A DNA stretch of 64,000 bases from Proteles cristata cristata. Lineage: Eukaryota > Chordata > Mammalia > Carnivora > Hyaenidae. The notes beneath the pieces are model-generated. The model was given only the letters and a program-made list of their open reading frames with translations. It was not told the origin of the DNA and made no database searches. The stretch covers positions 1,178,001 through 1,242,000 of the forward strand of contig JAESUZ010000753.1 in assembly GCA_017311185.1 (NCBI GenBank). The letters are read 5' to 3'. This document shows positions 12,001-25,264 of the stretch, one piece after another. The position numbers and the translations under genes are program-made. How positions within the stretch are numbered: position 1 is the first letter of the stretch; each line of letters starts with the position of its first letter.

Positions 12001-12199
12001 TTTTCTAATCCAGCTACAAAAGCCACACATCACTCCCACCACTTTCTGTTTTTTACAGAAAACAGGGGAAAAGAATAAGAATTTGCTATTTTTTTTTACA
12101 GGGAGAATGTCACAAAAAAACTTGATATATTTTAAACCATCACACCACAATGCTCAGTAAGGAAATACCTGCTCATTCTTCACTTTGTTCACATCTGTC

Positions 12200-12440
12200 T
12201 GTTCTCCTCATTTCCTTTCCTCCTAGTCTTCTCATGCCAGGTGCTCAGGCCCATCTATTTGGACTTTTAGAGCCCTCCCTTTTCTATCTTCCTTGTCTTT
12301 ATTCTCTCTACACTCAGTCTTTCTTGTATCCTGTGGCCAGATTAATCTTTCTAAAAGACCACTGTCATTAATGCATTCTTTGGTTGAAAGTTTTTAATGC
12401 CAGTTATTATCCATAAGCATATTTCTCCCTATATGGTTTG
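12200..12440 (+). repeat. Possible L2 fragment
   Basis: The string CCAGATTAATCTTTCTAAAA with flanking CT-rich sequence resembles the 3' part of LINE L2. Assignment is by resemblance only. Confidence 0.4.
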
Positions 12441-14270
12441 TATCAGAATCAGGTACATGCCTTTTTTAAACATGTGGATTGTTCAGGTCCCTTCATAGAA
12501 TTACTGAATTAAAATTTCTTCTACATAGAACCCAAGAATGCACAAGTTAGCAAGTGAAAAACCTTTATCAAAGTTGATTGTTGAGCACTCTAAAGTGCAG
12601 ACTTCAACTTGGTGTGTAAGTGCACCCAACAGAGGTTCTCAGTCATATCATGTTGCCATAGTTATGGAGAAAGCAGACTGTTGCTAATAATACTAAATTA
12701 CTGAAATTGGAACACATCCAGTTATCCCAGTAATTTCATCTTCACTCATCTTGCCCTTCCTTTCTTGAGCAGGAGAGAAATTCCTCAGAATGGGTGCAAT
12801 TTCACATAAGATGTAGTCTCAGTATTAATGTCATAAGGGTCTTGTGTCTCTGTGCAGATTCCCCATGCAGTCTGATCTGAGCCAGACTTCGTTTGTCTTA
12901 CTGTCATCCCTTGAATACCCTTTGTCTTTGCTCCTTTTTTCTATTTGTCTCTCTTTTATAGTCATTTTTTTACAGCTTGTTAAATCTTACCATCTTCTGG
13001 ACAGTTTCCCTAAGGATCCAAAGCCTTGGAGATTTCTCTTTATTCTCAGCTTGTACAGCAAAATATGTAACTGTCTTTAGCATTTATATGGCACCCAGCA
13101 TATGATACCTGAAATTGTTAACTGTTAGTTCATCAGATTGCTGTGTCAGTCAGATTTCAACAGGAGAGATGTGGCACACTCAGGCTAAACAGAAGAGAGC
13201 TTGATAAAGGAACTACCAAAAAGGTGTACATAGGACCTGTGGAAACTACAAAAGTTAGTTCAATATCACAAGGTTGGTAAAAGTAGGATCTTCCTAGGCT
13301 ACAGATTCAAAAAGGGGGAGCAGTTACTTGAACCCAGAAAAATAAGCAAATATATGAAGGAAACTTCCTCACAGGAGCCTTACCTTCAGTGAAGAGAGGT
13401 GGCTAGTCTCTGATGACTCTGATGAGAGCCAAGGGAGTAAATATCCAGACTTTACCCTCTTCCCTTTGTTGGATCGTCTGTTGATGCTCACCATAGGCCA
13501 GAACCAACTGGAAGTTAGAGGGCAAGGAACACCATTGATTTGTTCCAGCAGAGCAGCCACCCAAGGCACAGAGTTGGGGATAGAATGGTGGAAGGTGGAG
13601 CTATAGAGGCCTAAGGAAAAAAAAAATATATTTTATATATATTTATATCACAAATATAAAGTTGATAAGGTGGAGAGCCTTGCATCGACTTTTGTCTTCC
13701 TCACAGCCTTACGATGTACTGCGTTTAGTAGTTATTCAGTAACTGTATCCTCATTGTTTTATGCCAGCATGCATTGGTTTCATTTCCCTGGAATGCTTGA
13801 TAAGAAGGAGTGACAAAAGGCTTTCCCAATGTTAACATTTTACCTTTTTTGTGTGGTGATTCACTCATATAAATACTGTATTTCCTTAATTTCCAGGCCC
13901 AATTCCCTTAATGTCTCTAATAGAAAAGTCCAGTTCCTAGAGAAAATGCAGATACAGTTATAATTTGAGTCTCCTAAGTAATTACCAAAAATATAAATTC
14001 AAATTAAGCTGTCTGTCATATATTTTGGAAGCCCAAGATGCTATTCTCAGATCCTACAAATTTAGCCTCACTGACTGTAAGTACATTACATTCTGTGAAG
14101 AGTAAATATGTATACACATGTGCCCCATGTTATGGGAAAATAGTGTCAGACATGCTGGGTTTCTAAAATGAATAAACAATGTCATTGTTTACACTAAAAA
14201 GGACCCCTACCTTTTCAGAAAGATTTAGCTGGAATTTCCATTATTTGAGTAGAAACAAATATACTTTATT
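12441..14270. other. AK5 intron, nothing firmly recognised
   Basis: No exon, RNA gene or confident repeat. A small AT-rich tract near 13615-13665 is the only simple-sequence feature. Confidence 0.45.
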
Positions 14271-14274
14271 TTTA

Positions 14275-14745
14275 TGAGAGATGCTTTTTAAAAAATAATG
14301 ACACAGATGGTAAAATAAAGGACAGAAAAAGATATAACATGCAAATACTAAACATAAGAAAACAGGAGTTACTTGATTATTATTAGATAAAGTAGACTTC
14401 AAGACAGCAAGAATTACCAAAGGTAAAGAAAAGAAGAACATTTCATAGTGATAAAAATGTCAGTTCATCAGAATGACAAAAAAATTTTCTATGAATTTTG
14501 TATGGTGTTCTAAATAATACATTAAGGCAGAAAAATAAATAAAAGACATAAACATAGAAAAGGAAGAAGTAACATTGTCTGTTTTTGTGAATGACATGAT
14601 TGTTTATCCAAAAAAAAAAAAAAAAATCCCAAGGAATCTACAAAATGACTACCCAAACTAAGAAATCTATCAAGGTCACAGAATACAAGATCAATGTACA
14701 AATCAATTTTAGTCCTATATGTTAGCAACAAATTTCTATGTATTA
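14275..14745 (+). mobile_element. Old L1 ORF2 fragment, internally deleted
   Basis: Two collinear ORF2 pieces. 14300-14480 contains AGAAAAAGATATAACATGCAAA and GATAAAGTAGACTTCAAGAC, from the end of the endonuclease region. 14540-14745 contains GGAAGAAGTAACATTGTCT and ACAAGATCAATGTACAAATC, from the reverse transcriptase region. The sequence between them is missing. No L1 3' end is attached. Confidence 0.75.
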
Positions 14746-15285
14746 TGAATACATAGGGTGAGCCACCTCTGGCTTATTGTTTAATTCACTTCCCATGATA
14801 ATTCCTTATTAAAATATTGACTTAGAAGGGTAACATCTTTTTTAATAGCATTGTTTGAATACATCGTCTATATATGAGGATGGGATAGAGGGTAGTATGC
14901 TTATGTTTGCATCAGAAAAGTGGTAGTGACTAATGTTCTAATGTGATAAGTAAGTCTTGATTATTGCATTTAATCTGGTATAGTCCTCAGGTTTTTTTTC
15001 CCCATGAGTCATAGCCAAAAAATAGCTTCCTATTCATGCTTGAAATAATGCCCTCCATGAGTGCATAGATTCATAGAAGCACAAATTTTAGAGGATACTT
15101 TATCTCGAATATCCTAGCTGATGGTCCCTGCCTCGGGGGTGGCTGAGTCTTTACAGAGACAAACAAAACCAGGCAAAATTGTCATTTTTCTCACTCAACT
15201 GACGGTAAAAGTACAGCTTTTACTCATGGGAAATCTTAGGATTTCTTTTTAAAAACCTTTAAAAACAATCTTTAAATCAAAAAAG
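14746..15285. other. AK5 intron, nothing recognised
   Basis: No repeat or gene signal that I can support. Confidence 0.45.
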
Positions 15286-15289
15286 TTTG

Positions 15290-15480
15290 GTGACTACTAA
15301 TCTCATTTTATAAATGACAGAACTGAATCCCAGAGAAGTTAAGTGACCCACTGGATTTCACACATCTAGTTAATGTGGGGGCAGAAGCAAGTAACTCAAA
15401 CCTCTGAGCTAAAATAAGCAGCCCACCCTGCTAAGTCCAGTGCTTTTTACACCAGACTGTATTGTCTCCCTGAGCACTAG
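15290..15480 (-). repeat. MIR, antisense
   Basis: Shows CATTTTATAAATGACAGAA, CAGAGAAGTTAAGTGACCC and the downstream CACCAGACTGTATTGTCTCC, the complement of the MIR core and 5' region. Confidence 0.85.
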
Positions 15481-16649
15481 AAAAGAATGAGTCTAGTCTC
15501 AAAGGACTGGGATTGACCATCAAAAACAAACCTCTCTGTTAGATCCAAAAGGCATTTTGAACAATAGAGAGCATATTAAAATGAATTTTTAATTTCCCAA
15601 ATGGCTCATTGTAAAAGAGAAGTCACATCCAGTTTTACAAGTTCTGTGATGTTTACTTCAAAATCATTGTCTTCATAGTCATGTCTTCATAACTGTTTCC
15701 CAAGCACGTCTAAAAGTTTTATAAATAGTATATTGTCTGCTTCTTCTCTTCTGAGCAAATTTATTTCTATTTAAGAAAATAAATTTGAATTATATATTAG
15801 GAAAATTTCCTTAAAAGTACCAATTGTTAGGCATTAGGGAAAATTATTATAGCCAACCATTGATTCTTCATGTCCAGGAATTTCTTTAATATTATTTTTG
15901 CACATATTAAACATTCAGTATTTATTGAATGATAGAGTACATGAATGAGTAAATAATAAAATGGATAATGTTTTAAAATCTCTGGTGGGCCTTTCCATAC
16001 GCATGGTTCTTTGCTTTCTATTATATTTTAACAGCGGGCGTTGTGAAAATTCATCCAGATGTTTTACTTGAACTACCAAATATTCTAATAAATATTATTT
16101 TTTAAGCTGTATGTATGTATGTATGTGTATGTATGTTAATATATATACAGTTATAGATAGATAGAAAAAATACACAGACACACACACGAGAGATATATTT
16201 GGAAAGGGCTTCTAGCTCAGATTTGTTTTTACCCAAATCACTCATACATTTCAAAGCACTAAATTGATAATCTAAAAATATCTTTTTAGAATAATTATAC
16301 TTCAGTGCTCTGGCTCCCTGTTCAAGTAGAAAGGCCAAGGTGAATGCAATTGCAGCTGTGGCCAAAAGAGACTCAAAAGCCTGGCTTCAACTCAATGGCA
16401 CCAGCACAATTTGAAAAGACCCAATCTTACAATAGCTATTGTCTTCTAGAGCTTTGGAACTTACCCATTTACTAATTACCCATTTACTGCTGAAAACACT
16501 GAGTAGAACATTAAAAGTGGATGTCAACAATTTGGGGAAATAACTTCATTAGTTTTAATAAAAAATATCTCTTCTGTCCACCACTACTTAGCACTGAAAA
16601 TCCAGTTAATTGAGTTTGTGTGAGTGTCAGTGGGTGAGTGAGTGAGTGA

Positions 16650-16689
<40 letters not shown>

Positions 16690-17242
16690 TACTCATTATG
16701 GCTATAGAATGAGACTGAGACTAAATTTTCACACATGGTTTATGGAACCACCTTGCTAATGTATATAAGCCAGCAGTTGCAAAAAAGACTTCAGCATGTG
16801 TACTACATTCACATGGCTTCCTGGCGTACTATGTTAAGAAGGTTTCTGGAGCTGAGTCCAGTGTCATGATCATTAGCAATAATGATTCTCTGCAAATCCC
16901 AGATGGAAATCCTCCAGGATGGGCCATATCTGTGCTATATAGACTAGAGTCTTTAACACTTTGAATTCCCATTCCACATGTGGAATCCTAGATCCCTGAA
17001 TCTACTAAGCCACTTAATAGATCTCTATAGAAAAAGAAAAACACAAAACCTTTACCATCCTCATAGAAATGGGGTTATATTTAAAGGAGCATGGGCTGGG
17101 GTTGGAGGTACCTACAAAGACTATTTCTGATTGTCAGAAAGAGTCCTGATTTCACATGTACTGCTGGTCACTTCATTAGGTAGTCTCTGAGCTTAGTTTG
17201 CTACTCGGGATGTGATGATGGCTATCAGATCATCAATTTCTA
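15481..17242. other. AK5 intron with simple repeats
   Basis: No recognised transposon. A GTAT-rich tract lies near 16111-16137 and a compound TGAG/TG tract at 16633-16684. Two short reverse ORFs overlap these tracts and are simple-sequence artefacts. Confidence 0.45.
16633..16684. repeat. Compound (TGAG)n(TG)n microsatellite
   Basis: About five TGAG units run directly into about fourteen TG units. Confidence 0.96.
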
Positions 17243-17257
17243 AAAATGTATCTTGAG

Positions 17258-17444
17258 CGACACCTGAGTGGCTCAGTAGGTTAAGTGCCCAACTCTTGAT
17301 TTCAGCTCAGATCATGATCTCACAGTTCCTGAGTCTGAGTTTCACGTCTGCTTGGGATTCTCTTTCTCCCCCTCTCTCTACCCCTCTCCTGCTCTCCCTC
17401 TGTATCTCCTCTCTCAAAATAAATAAACTTAAAAATAAATTAAT
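17258..17444 (+). mobile_element. CanSINE
   Basis: Head CACCTGAGTGGCTCAGTAGG, shortened centre and AAATAAATAAACTTAAAAATAA tail. The flanks AAAATGTATCTTGAG and AAAATGTACCTTGAG form a TSD with one mismatch. Confidence 0.92.
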
Positions 17445-17518
17445 AAAATGTACCTTGAGTTCATCACACTGTTATATCAGAGCAGTTTGTAACTGGAGGC
17501 CAGATTACGAGATACTTT

Positions 17519-17706
17519 TATTTTTTTTTATTTTGTTTTAAATGTTCATTTATTTTTGAGAGAGAGAGGGGGGGGGATACAGAGGATCCAAAACAGGGTC
17601 TGTGCTGACAGCATTGAGCCCAATATGGGGCTTGAACCCACAAATTGTGAGACCACGACCTGAGCTGAAGTCATATGCTTAACAGACTGAGCCACACAGG
17701 TTCCCC
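17519..17706 (-). mobile_element. CanSINE, antisense
   Basis: T-rich tail, GAGAGAGAGGGGGGGGG centre and head complement TGAGCCACACAGGTTCCCC. TSD GAGATACTTTT / GAGGTACTTTT. Confidence 0.9.
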
Positions 17707-20700
17707 TATGAGGTACTTTTTAAATACAAGATGTAACTATTATACTTCTGGTGCTTGGTAGCACTCAACTAAGTGAATGAGTATGTGATACAAGAATAAT
17801 TTGATTGTATCACGAGGGTTTTTCATAGACCCATTTTACCTACCAGAACGTAGACTTGGATATAACTTCTTCCTTCATTCCTCTACCTAAATGCTTTTTC
17901 CAGTAAAATAAGGGCCCTGAACAGTTTCTGGGGAAAAAGAACATCCCATATATTCATGTCATATTCACATGGGCCACTACTTTCAAGAACTTCAGGCCCT
18001 CTTCTGTGCCCCTGTTGTACCCTTCCCTGGCTTCCATTTTGGAACTATATTCCATTATGGTGAATTTCCATACAATTTCACTGTGCTGAAATAACACTTT
18101 ATGTGCCTGTTTCCACTTTGGATTGGGATAACCATATCTTACCCATTTTATATCTATTTAATTTAATATGGCCACTAGCTCATTAAGTTATTAGTGTATG
18201 TTAAACTGAAGTGGACACCTTTAAATGCATTTCCAAGTATTGCCAGAACTCTATCAGAAAAATTTAAAAAAGAAAAGGAATGAAGGAATAGTGACCTAGT
18301 GTAACCACTTGTAGGCACATATTAAAATAGTTAATAAGTGCTCATGAGAAGGATGAAGGGGTCTTTCCTTAGTGGTTCTCATACTTAGAAAATCTTGAGA
18401 ACAAGGTGTTATAAAGATACAGTCTCAAATTCTGGGTGGAATTTGTTTGGGTCTTAGCTCCTTAAACATTGTCTGAGAATATGAGTTCGAAGTATTTTTC
18501 TTCATTTATCAACGTGAATGAGAAGATTTATTCTAAGATAAACTAAGCAGAGAGATACAGTAATGTCCAATGAATAGAGTAGGATACCATCACTCCCTCT
18601 CTGGCCATTAATAACATAATAGTCTTTTCTGAATTTCTTTGGAGACAGTCTTTGTGTTGGAATGGATACTAAGCAATCAATGTAGATAAGTGTGAAATAG
18701 AACTGTATTAGGTGTGTGTATTCTTTGGGAAGTGTTAGCTTCTTTCAGCCACACAAATCAAAATAACTTACACCTAAGAAAAAGAAACCAGTTTTTCTTT
18801 AGAATGATACTGAAATTAAAAAAAAAAAGTATTTCCATCTAAACTTCAAATGGAAATCTCTAATAATGGCATTTCATGGTGAATTATCAGCCTGTTTTCC
18901 ATTCAGTAAGTCTGTGCATGGAGTATTAATGGAACTATCACATCATAATTTCTTACCTATTTTATATTCCCATATACCAGTTAGTAATATACCCTTGAAT
19001 TTCATTTTCCTGAAAGATATGTTTTTTAAAAGATTTGGACATCTGCTTCTTTGCTATTAGAATTTTTAAACCACATTTCTAATACTTCTTTTGAATGGTT
19101 GCAGTGTCTCAAAGCATAAAATTCTGTTGTCTAAAATAGGTAGGTCAGGGAGAAACTGCACTGTTCTTGCTTTTTTAAGATGAATATATTTTACCTTATT
19201 TGATGCAAATAGAAATATATCTTATATTTAGGGTCAGTAATCTTTTTTTTTTTTTTTTTGGAAAACTGATTGCTATGCAACTGATCAAATACGGGTTTGG
19301 CCATATAACATTTAGGAATTCATCCCCATCTTCTTTATTCCCATGAATTTAGAATATAGTAAACAGTATGTCAGGTTTGTGCCCTCATGTCAATGACAGG
19401 ATTTCATAGGTAATTATTCCCATTGTCAATATTGAGGATTTAAATGTTAAATGTTTGTAAAGAAGCAAGGTTTAGAGACAGGACAGTTTAGAAGTTGGCT
19501 AAATGGCAAGCAGTAGAAATATGCTGAGATCTTCCACTTCTTCAAGTGATTTTCTTGGCTGGGTCTAAAAACATCACCTAAGTATTTGTTTCTTAATAGA
19601 CACTGTTCTCTGTGGTGTAATTAGTTGCACATCACATGCACTAGTCATGAAGTGTCCATAAACTGACCACTGTGAATCAGACAGACATGGCTCATCCCCC
19701 AGGTATATAAGCAGCTCATGTATTTTTGAATGCTGCCCATTTGCATCCATCCCTCTCTTCCTTTCAATCTCAAAGCCTTTGTTTTCTTTCGGACTGTTTG
19801 CCTAATGTGTGTACTAATAGTTTCCCCTATTTTCTAAGTGATCATTAAGGTTGAGCACATCTATATTGAGAATGTTAAGAATAATGACCATGTTTTACAT
19901 TATATTTACTTGACCTCTTCATTTATAAAGAGCACTTCATTGTAGACAATTCAGGTTCATTAGCTCTTCCAAATGATCTGGTTGCCTCCATCTAGTCTGT
20001 CCCTGCACTACCATTGGCATTCGTTCTAAAGCATGATATAAGGTATAATACTCCCATGTTTATAAGATAAAACTCCAACTACTTAGCATGGAAGAAAATG
20101 CCAACCCATCTAGTCTCAGTACTATCCTTCCAGAACTTCAACTTTGGCTCATTAAGGGATCTTAATACATATTACATGAATGACTTTAAAAAAATGAAGA
20201 AGTAGATACCTATATAATAAAATTTGTGATGGGGAAAAGACTTCTTGGAAAAAACAGTGCTGTAATTTACATTCATTTTCATTTTGCCAACTTGGTAGAT
20301 ATTAAATAAAACCTAATCTATTCCTTTTCATTAAATTCCTACATCTCAGCAGCCTAATGTATCCCAATTGCTTTACTGAAATGAAGATTTGTGCCATAAA
20401 AACAAAACCACAGAAAGGTACTTTTCATGAACTAATGATATCTCCTTAAACCATTCATGATATACTCTGTTCACCAGATATGATTAATTTTTCACAAGCT
20501 GCAGGAAAAAAAAGATTAGTAGATCACTAGTTAATTAAGTCTTGGAAATGAACGCATTTGAGACTATAAGAGATTACCATAGGATCATCGAAAAGGGTAG
20601 AATATAGCTTTTCAACAAGAAATGGCCAAACTGTAAAATTAAGATTTCACATACTAGTTGTCTCCTTAAGTTAGTTTGTTTCATTTTTGACTCAATCATA

Positions 20701-21145
20701 TTACCCAATTTGGATTTAAAGACCCTGTGCCCATTCTGAGCACTCATTTATATATAGGATTTCTTATAAATCACAGGTTAAAACACACCTTCCTGGGTCC
20801 CATCTCCTGAGATTCTGATTCAGTAGAACAGAGTGGGGGTCATTGATTTATATTTCTAGCAATTCCAGGGGATACCCATCCCAGGGCAACTAGTGCAAGG
20901 ATTGCTCTTTCAGTACCATAGCTGTAGAGTCTCCTTCATACTGTTATCAGACTTAATTTAGTTCATGTAATTTCATGTAATTGTAACAATCTTGGGAGAG
21001 GGGGGTGGAATTTGTCTTGGAGAAAAAAAGACCCAGGGAGAGTGTGTTAATTGATATCAGATATGATAGTAATTGCTCTGTGGAAGTGGCCCTTCTATTT
21101 ATTCCCATATTTTTTAAAACATTGTGCTGATCACATTGTGTTATA
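17707..21145. other. 3.4 kb repeat-poor AK5 intron
   Basis: No SINE, L1 or MIR is recognisable. A possible L2 relic lies near 19740-20150, where CCAACTACTTAGCATGG resembles the L2 3' region. Otherwise unremarkable AT-rich sequence with poly(T) near 19243-19259. Confidence 0.4.
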
Positions 21146-21206
21146 ATTGTCTCTTATGTACATTGTACATTGTCTCTTATGTACATTGATGTAAAATCAA
21201 TGTACA
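21146..21206. repeat. Tandem duplication plus perfect hairpin at an L1 5' junction
   Basis: ATTGTCTCTTATGTACATTG occurs at 21146-21165 and again at 21169-21188 (period 23). The second copy runs into TGTACATTGAT (21180-21190), loop GTAAA, then ATCAATGTACA (21196-21206), a perfect 11 bp inverted repeat. The right arm is also the first recognisable L1 ORF2 sequence. Confidence 0.9.
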
Positions 21207-23098
21207 GAAATCAGTTGTATTTCTATACACCCATAATGAAGCAGCAAAAAGAGAAATCAAGGAATCGATCCCATTTACAATTGCACCCAAAACCATAAAA
21301 TACCTATGAATAAACCTAACCAAAGAGGTAAAAGATCTGTACACTGAAAACTATAGAAAGCTTGTGAAAGAAATTGAAGAAGACACAGAAAAGTGGAAAA
21401 ACATTCCATATTCATGGATTGGAAGAATAAATATTGTTAAAATGTAGATAATACCCAAAGCAATCTACACATTTAATGCAATCTCTTTGAAAATAACACC
21501 AGCATTCTTCACAGAGCTAGAACAAACAAGTCTAAAATTGGTATGGAACTAGAAAAGACCCCAAATAGCCAAAGTAATGTTGAAAAAGAAAACTAAACCT
21601 GAAGGATTCACAGTTCCAGACTTCAGGCTGTATTACAAAGCTGTAGTCATCAAGACAGTATGGTACTGGCATAAAAAGAGACACAGAGATCAATAGAATA
21701 TAATTTAAAAACCCAGAAATGGACCCACAAATGTATGGCCAACTGATCTTTGACAAAGCAGGAAGGAATATCCAATGGAAAAAAGACAGTCTCTTCAGCA
21801 AATTGTGTTGGGAAAACTGGACAGCGACATACAGAATGAACCCGGACCACTTTCTTATATCATACACAAAAATAAACTCAAAATGAATAAAAGACCTCAA
21901 TAAGACATAAAGCCATAAAAATTCTAGAGAAGAAAATAGGCAACGACTTCTTTGACCTCAACGACAGCAACTTCTTACCAGACATATCTCTAGAGGCTAG
22001 GGAAACAAAAGCAAAACTGAACTATTGAGACCTTATCAAGATAAAACCTTCTGTACAGCTAAGGAAACAGTTAGCAAAACTAATATATAGATTATAATCT
22101 AGAATCAAACTCAGCGCACAAAAAAACAAATAATCCAGTGAAGAAATGGGCAAAAGACGCTAACAGACATTTTTCCAAAGAAGATATCCAGATGGCAAAC
22201 AGACACATGAAAAGATGCTCAACGTCACTCATCATCATGGAAATACAAATCAAAACCATGAGGAGGTACCAGCTCACACCTGTCGGAATGGCTAAAATTA
22301 ACCTCTCAGGAAACAACAGATGTTGGCAAGGATGCAGAGAAAGGAGAACCCTTTTGCACTGCTGGTGGGAATGTAAACTGGTGCAGCCGCTCTGGAGAAC
22401 AGTATGGAAATTCCTCAAAAAATTAAAAGTAGAGCTACCCTATAATCCAGCAATTGCACTACTAGGAATTTATTCAAAGGATACAAAAAATGCTGATCTG
22501 AAGGGGCACATGCACCCCAATGTTTATAGAAGTGCTATCAACAATAGCCAAATTATGGAAAAAGCCAAAATGTCCATCAAATGATGAATTGATAAAGAAG
22601 GTGTGATGTGCTATATATATATATAGTAAGACATATATATTTTTTTGTAGGCTGAAACCATATATATATGTGAGATGTATATATATGATGGAATATTGCT
22701 CAGCTATAAAAAAGAATGAAATCTTGTCATTTGCAACAACGTGGATGGAACCAGAATGTATTATGCTAAGTGAAATCAGTCAGAGAAAGACAAATATCAT
22801 ATGATTTCACTCATATGTGGAATTTAAGAAACCAAACAGATGAACATAGAGGAAAGGAAGGAAAATTAAGATAGAAACAGAAAGGGAGACAAACCATAAG
22901 AGACTCTTTAATACAGAGAACAAACTGAGGGTTGCTGGTGGACGGATGGGCTAAATGGGTAATGGGCATTAAGGAGGGCACTTGTTAGGATGAACACTGG
23001 GTGTTATATGTAAGTGATGAATCCCCCAATTCTACTCCTGAAACCATTATTACATGACATGTTAACTACTTTGTATTTAAATAAAATTAAAAAATAAA
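21196..23098 (+). mobile_element. L1, sense, 5'-truncated, older subfamily
   Basis: Begins inside ORF2 (ATCAATGTACAGAAATCAGTTG) and runs through the C-terminal region to the 3' UTR and an A-rich end near 23098. The longest remaining frame, 22138-22584, includes the conserved [15 protein letters not shown] motif. Several stops and frameshifts break ORF2. An AT-rich expansion of about 90 bp interrupts it at 22610-22690. It is clearly more diverged than the L1s at 26.8 and 37.7 kb. Confidence 0.9.
22610..22690. repeat. AT-rich expansion inside L1
   Basis: Three blocks of alternating TA (around 22612, 22634 and 22669), separated by GTAGGCTGAAACC, sit in the region where ORF2 normally reads straight into GATGGAATATTGCTCAG. 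Confidence 0.9.
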
Positions 23099-23274
23099 TT
23101 TGAGAAAATGTCATGACTGAGCACATTGAAGCTAAGTACCTGTACAGGATGAAACATCTGTCAGTAGGACTCAAGAAACTTTGGCTCTGGGTGCCTAGTG
23201 TCAATACCCTTTCTCATTGTCAGGATCGACAGACATATCTTCCAGAATTCCTTCCTGTGGGCCTCCTTCTTCCC

Positions 23275-23475
23275 CTAGGCTAATGTGAATATGTCAGCAG
23301 GGCTGTATTTCCTTCTGGAGGATCTAGAGTAGAAACCATTTCCTTGCTGTTTCAGCTTTCTGAGTCTCCCCACATTCCTTAGCATATACCCCTTTGGGAG
23401 TGTAGCTTTTCTTGGAAAGCCAGCAATGGCTGGTTGAGTCTTTCTCAAGCAATATCATACTAAATCTCTGTTAAG
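23275..23475 (-). repeat. Possible MaLR-type LTR fragment, antisense
   Basis: Words such as TCAGCAGGGCTGTATTTCC, TTCTGGAGGATCTAGAG and CCAGCAATGGCTGGTTGAG match the complement of a common old mammalian LTR (MaLR group). Family not certain. Confidence 0.45.
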
Positions 23476-23877
23476 TGACATATTTAATTCATTTTTAAAT
23501 TGTTTGTTCCTAATATACAGGAATAAAGTTGATTCTTGTATACTGCTTTTGTAGGCTGACACCATGCTAACTGCATATTTATTCTAATGGCTTTTAAATT
23601 CTTTTGGATTTTGTACGGGTACAATCACATTGTCTCAAATGACTGTTATATTTCTTTCTGTCCAATCCTATGTTTTATTTCTTTTTCATGTCTTTTTCTT
23701 CTTCATTACAATATTAACTAGAAATGATTATGATAGGCATCTTTATTTCAACACAAAGGAAAAGTTTCAGCATTTCTTATTAAGTGTAGTACTTGCTATA
23801 AATTTTATGTATTTATCTTTTTGTCAAATTATGGATGTTCTGCTGAATTCCCAGTTTGATAAGAGTATTTATCATGA

Positions 23878-24107
23878 GTGGGGTTGCCTGGGTAGTTCAG
23901 TCAGTTGAGCGCCCGACTCTTTATTTTAGCTCGGGTCATGATCCCAGGATTGTGAGATCAAGCCCCGTGTCCAGCTCTGCTCTAAGCATGGAGCCTTCTT
24001 AAGATTCTCTTTCTCTCTCCTCTGTTCCTCTCCCTCTGCCCCTTTTCTCTGCCTCTCTCTGTCTCTCTGTCTCTCTCTCTCCCTCTCAAATACAGAAAAA
24101 AATTTTT
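23878..24107 (+). mobile_element. CanSINE inside an old L1
   Basis: Head TTGCCTGGGTAGTTCAGTCAG, long CT-rich stretch and a short A tail. The TSD TATTTATCATGA occurs before the element and again at 24113-24124. Confidence 0.92.
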
Positions 24108-24462
24108 TGAAAATATTTATCATGAAACAATGTTAAGTTTAAATATTTTCCCCATATTTATTTATTTGTTAAAATGATCTTTTGATATTTCTCTTCTATT
24201 CTGTTCATTTGATAAATCACATTTCTTGATTTTTGAAAGGCAAACCAATTTTTCCTGCATGGAATAAATCCAAATTGGTCATGATGTACATAATCTTTTT
24301 ATATATTGACGGATTCATTTGCTGATATTTTACTGAGATTTTTTGCATCTATCTTTATGAGTGAGATCAGCCTACAATTTTTCTTTCTTATAATGTCCTT
24401 GTCAGGCTTTGGATTCAAGACTATGCCACCCTAATAGAATGAATTGAGACATGTTCATTCTT

Positions 24463-24636
24463 TTTCTTTTTTTTTTTTTTTTTTTGTAAGTTTACTTATC
24501 ATGGAGGCACTGGGGGTGCAGAGAGAGGGGGAGAGAGAGAATCCCAAGCAGGCTCCACACTGTTCCCATGCAGGACTTAAACTCACTAACCATGAGATCA
24601 TGACCTGAATTAACTGATATCGTCACCCAGGTGCCC
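24463..24636 (-). mobile_element. CanSINE, antisense, diverged
   Basis: Long poly(T) tail, GAGAGAGGGGGAGAGAG core and head complement CACCCAGGTGCCCC. The flanks GTTCATTCTTTTTC and TATTCATTCCTTTT suggest a TSD. Confidence 0.88.
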
Positions 24637-25033
24637 CAGTATTCATTCCTTTTATATTTAGTAAAAGAGTTTCTGTTAGCTGGTGTCTGGTACAATTCAT
24701 TGGTAAAGCCATCACATTTTGAGTTTTCTTTGTGTGAGGATTTTGAGTGTGGATTTAACATCTGATTTTCTGTTTATTCTTTTGTCAGTTTAAGGAAGTT
24801 GTGTTTTTCTAGAAATCAGTTCATTTCAAATAATTTGACAACTTGTTTTCATTAAGTTGTTCTTAATATCCTTTATCATCTTGAATTCTTTAGGATATTT
24901 AAGAATACATTCTCTCTTATTACTAATATTTATTTTGCCTTCTTTCTTTTTCTTGATTAGTTTCATCAGGATTATCATTTTTATTAGTCTTTTCAAGGAA
25001 TCATCCCTTAGGTATACTATGTTTACTTTCTTT

Positions 25034-25264
25034 TTTTTTTTTTAATTTTTTTTTTTAATGTTTTATTTATTTCTAGGAGAGAGAGAGAGAGACAGCATGA
25101 GCAGGGGAGGGTCAGAGAGAGAGGGAGTCACAGACTGAAACAGGCTCCAGGCTCTGAGCTGGCAGTCAGCACAAAGCCCGACGTGGGGCTCGAACCCACG
25201 AACCGCGAGATCATGACCTAAGTGAAAGTCGGACGCTTAACCGACTAAGCCACCCAGGTGCCCC
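25034..25264 (-). mobile_element. Young CanSINE, antisense, perfect TSD
   Basis: Full-length felid-type copy with CGAACCCACGAACCGCGAG and head complement AAGCCACCCAGGTGCCCC. The 19 bp TSD TACTATGTTTACTTTCTTT is identical at 25015-25033 and 25265-25283. Identical flanks and low divergence point to a recent insertion. Confidence 0.96.

Noticed and set aside
11834..12160. 108-codon forward frame
   Set aside because: Falls in a possible LTR-type relic. Amino-acid composition is unremarkable and no homolog is recognised.
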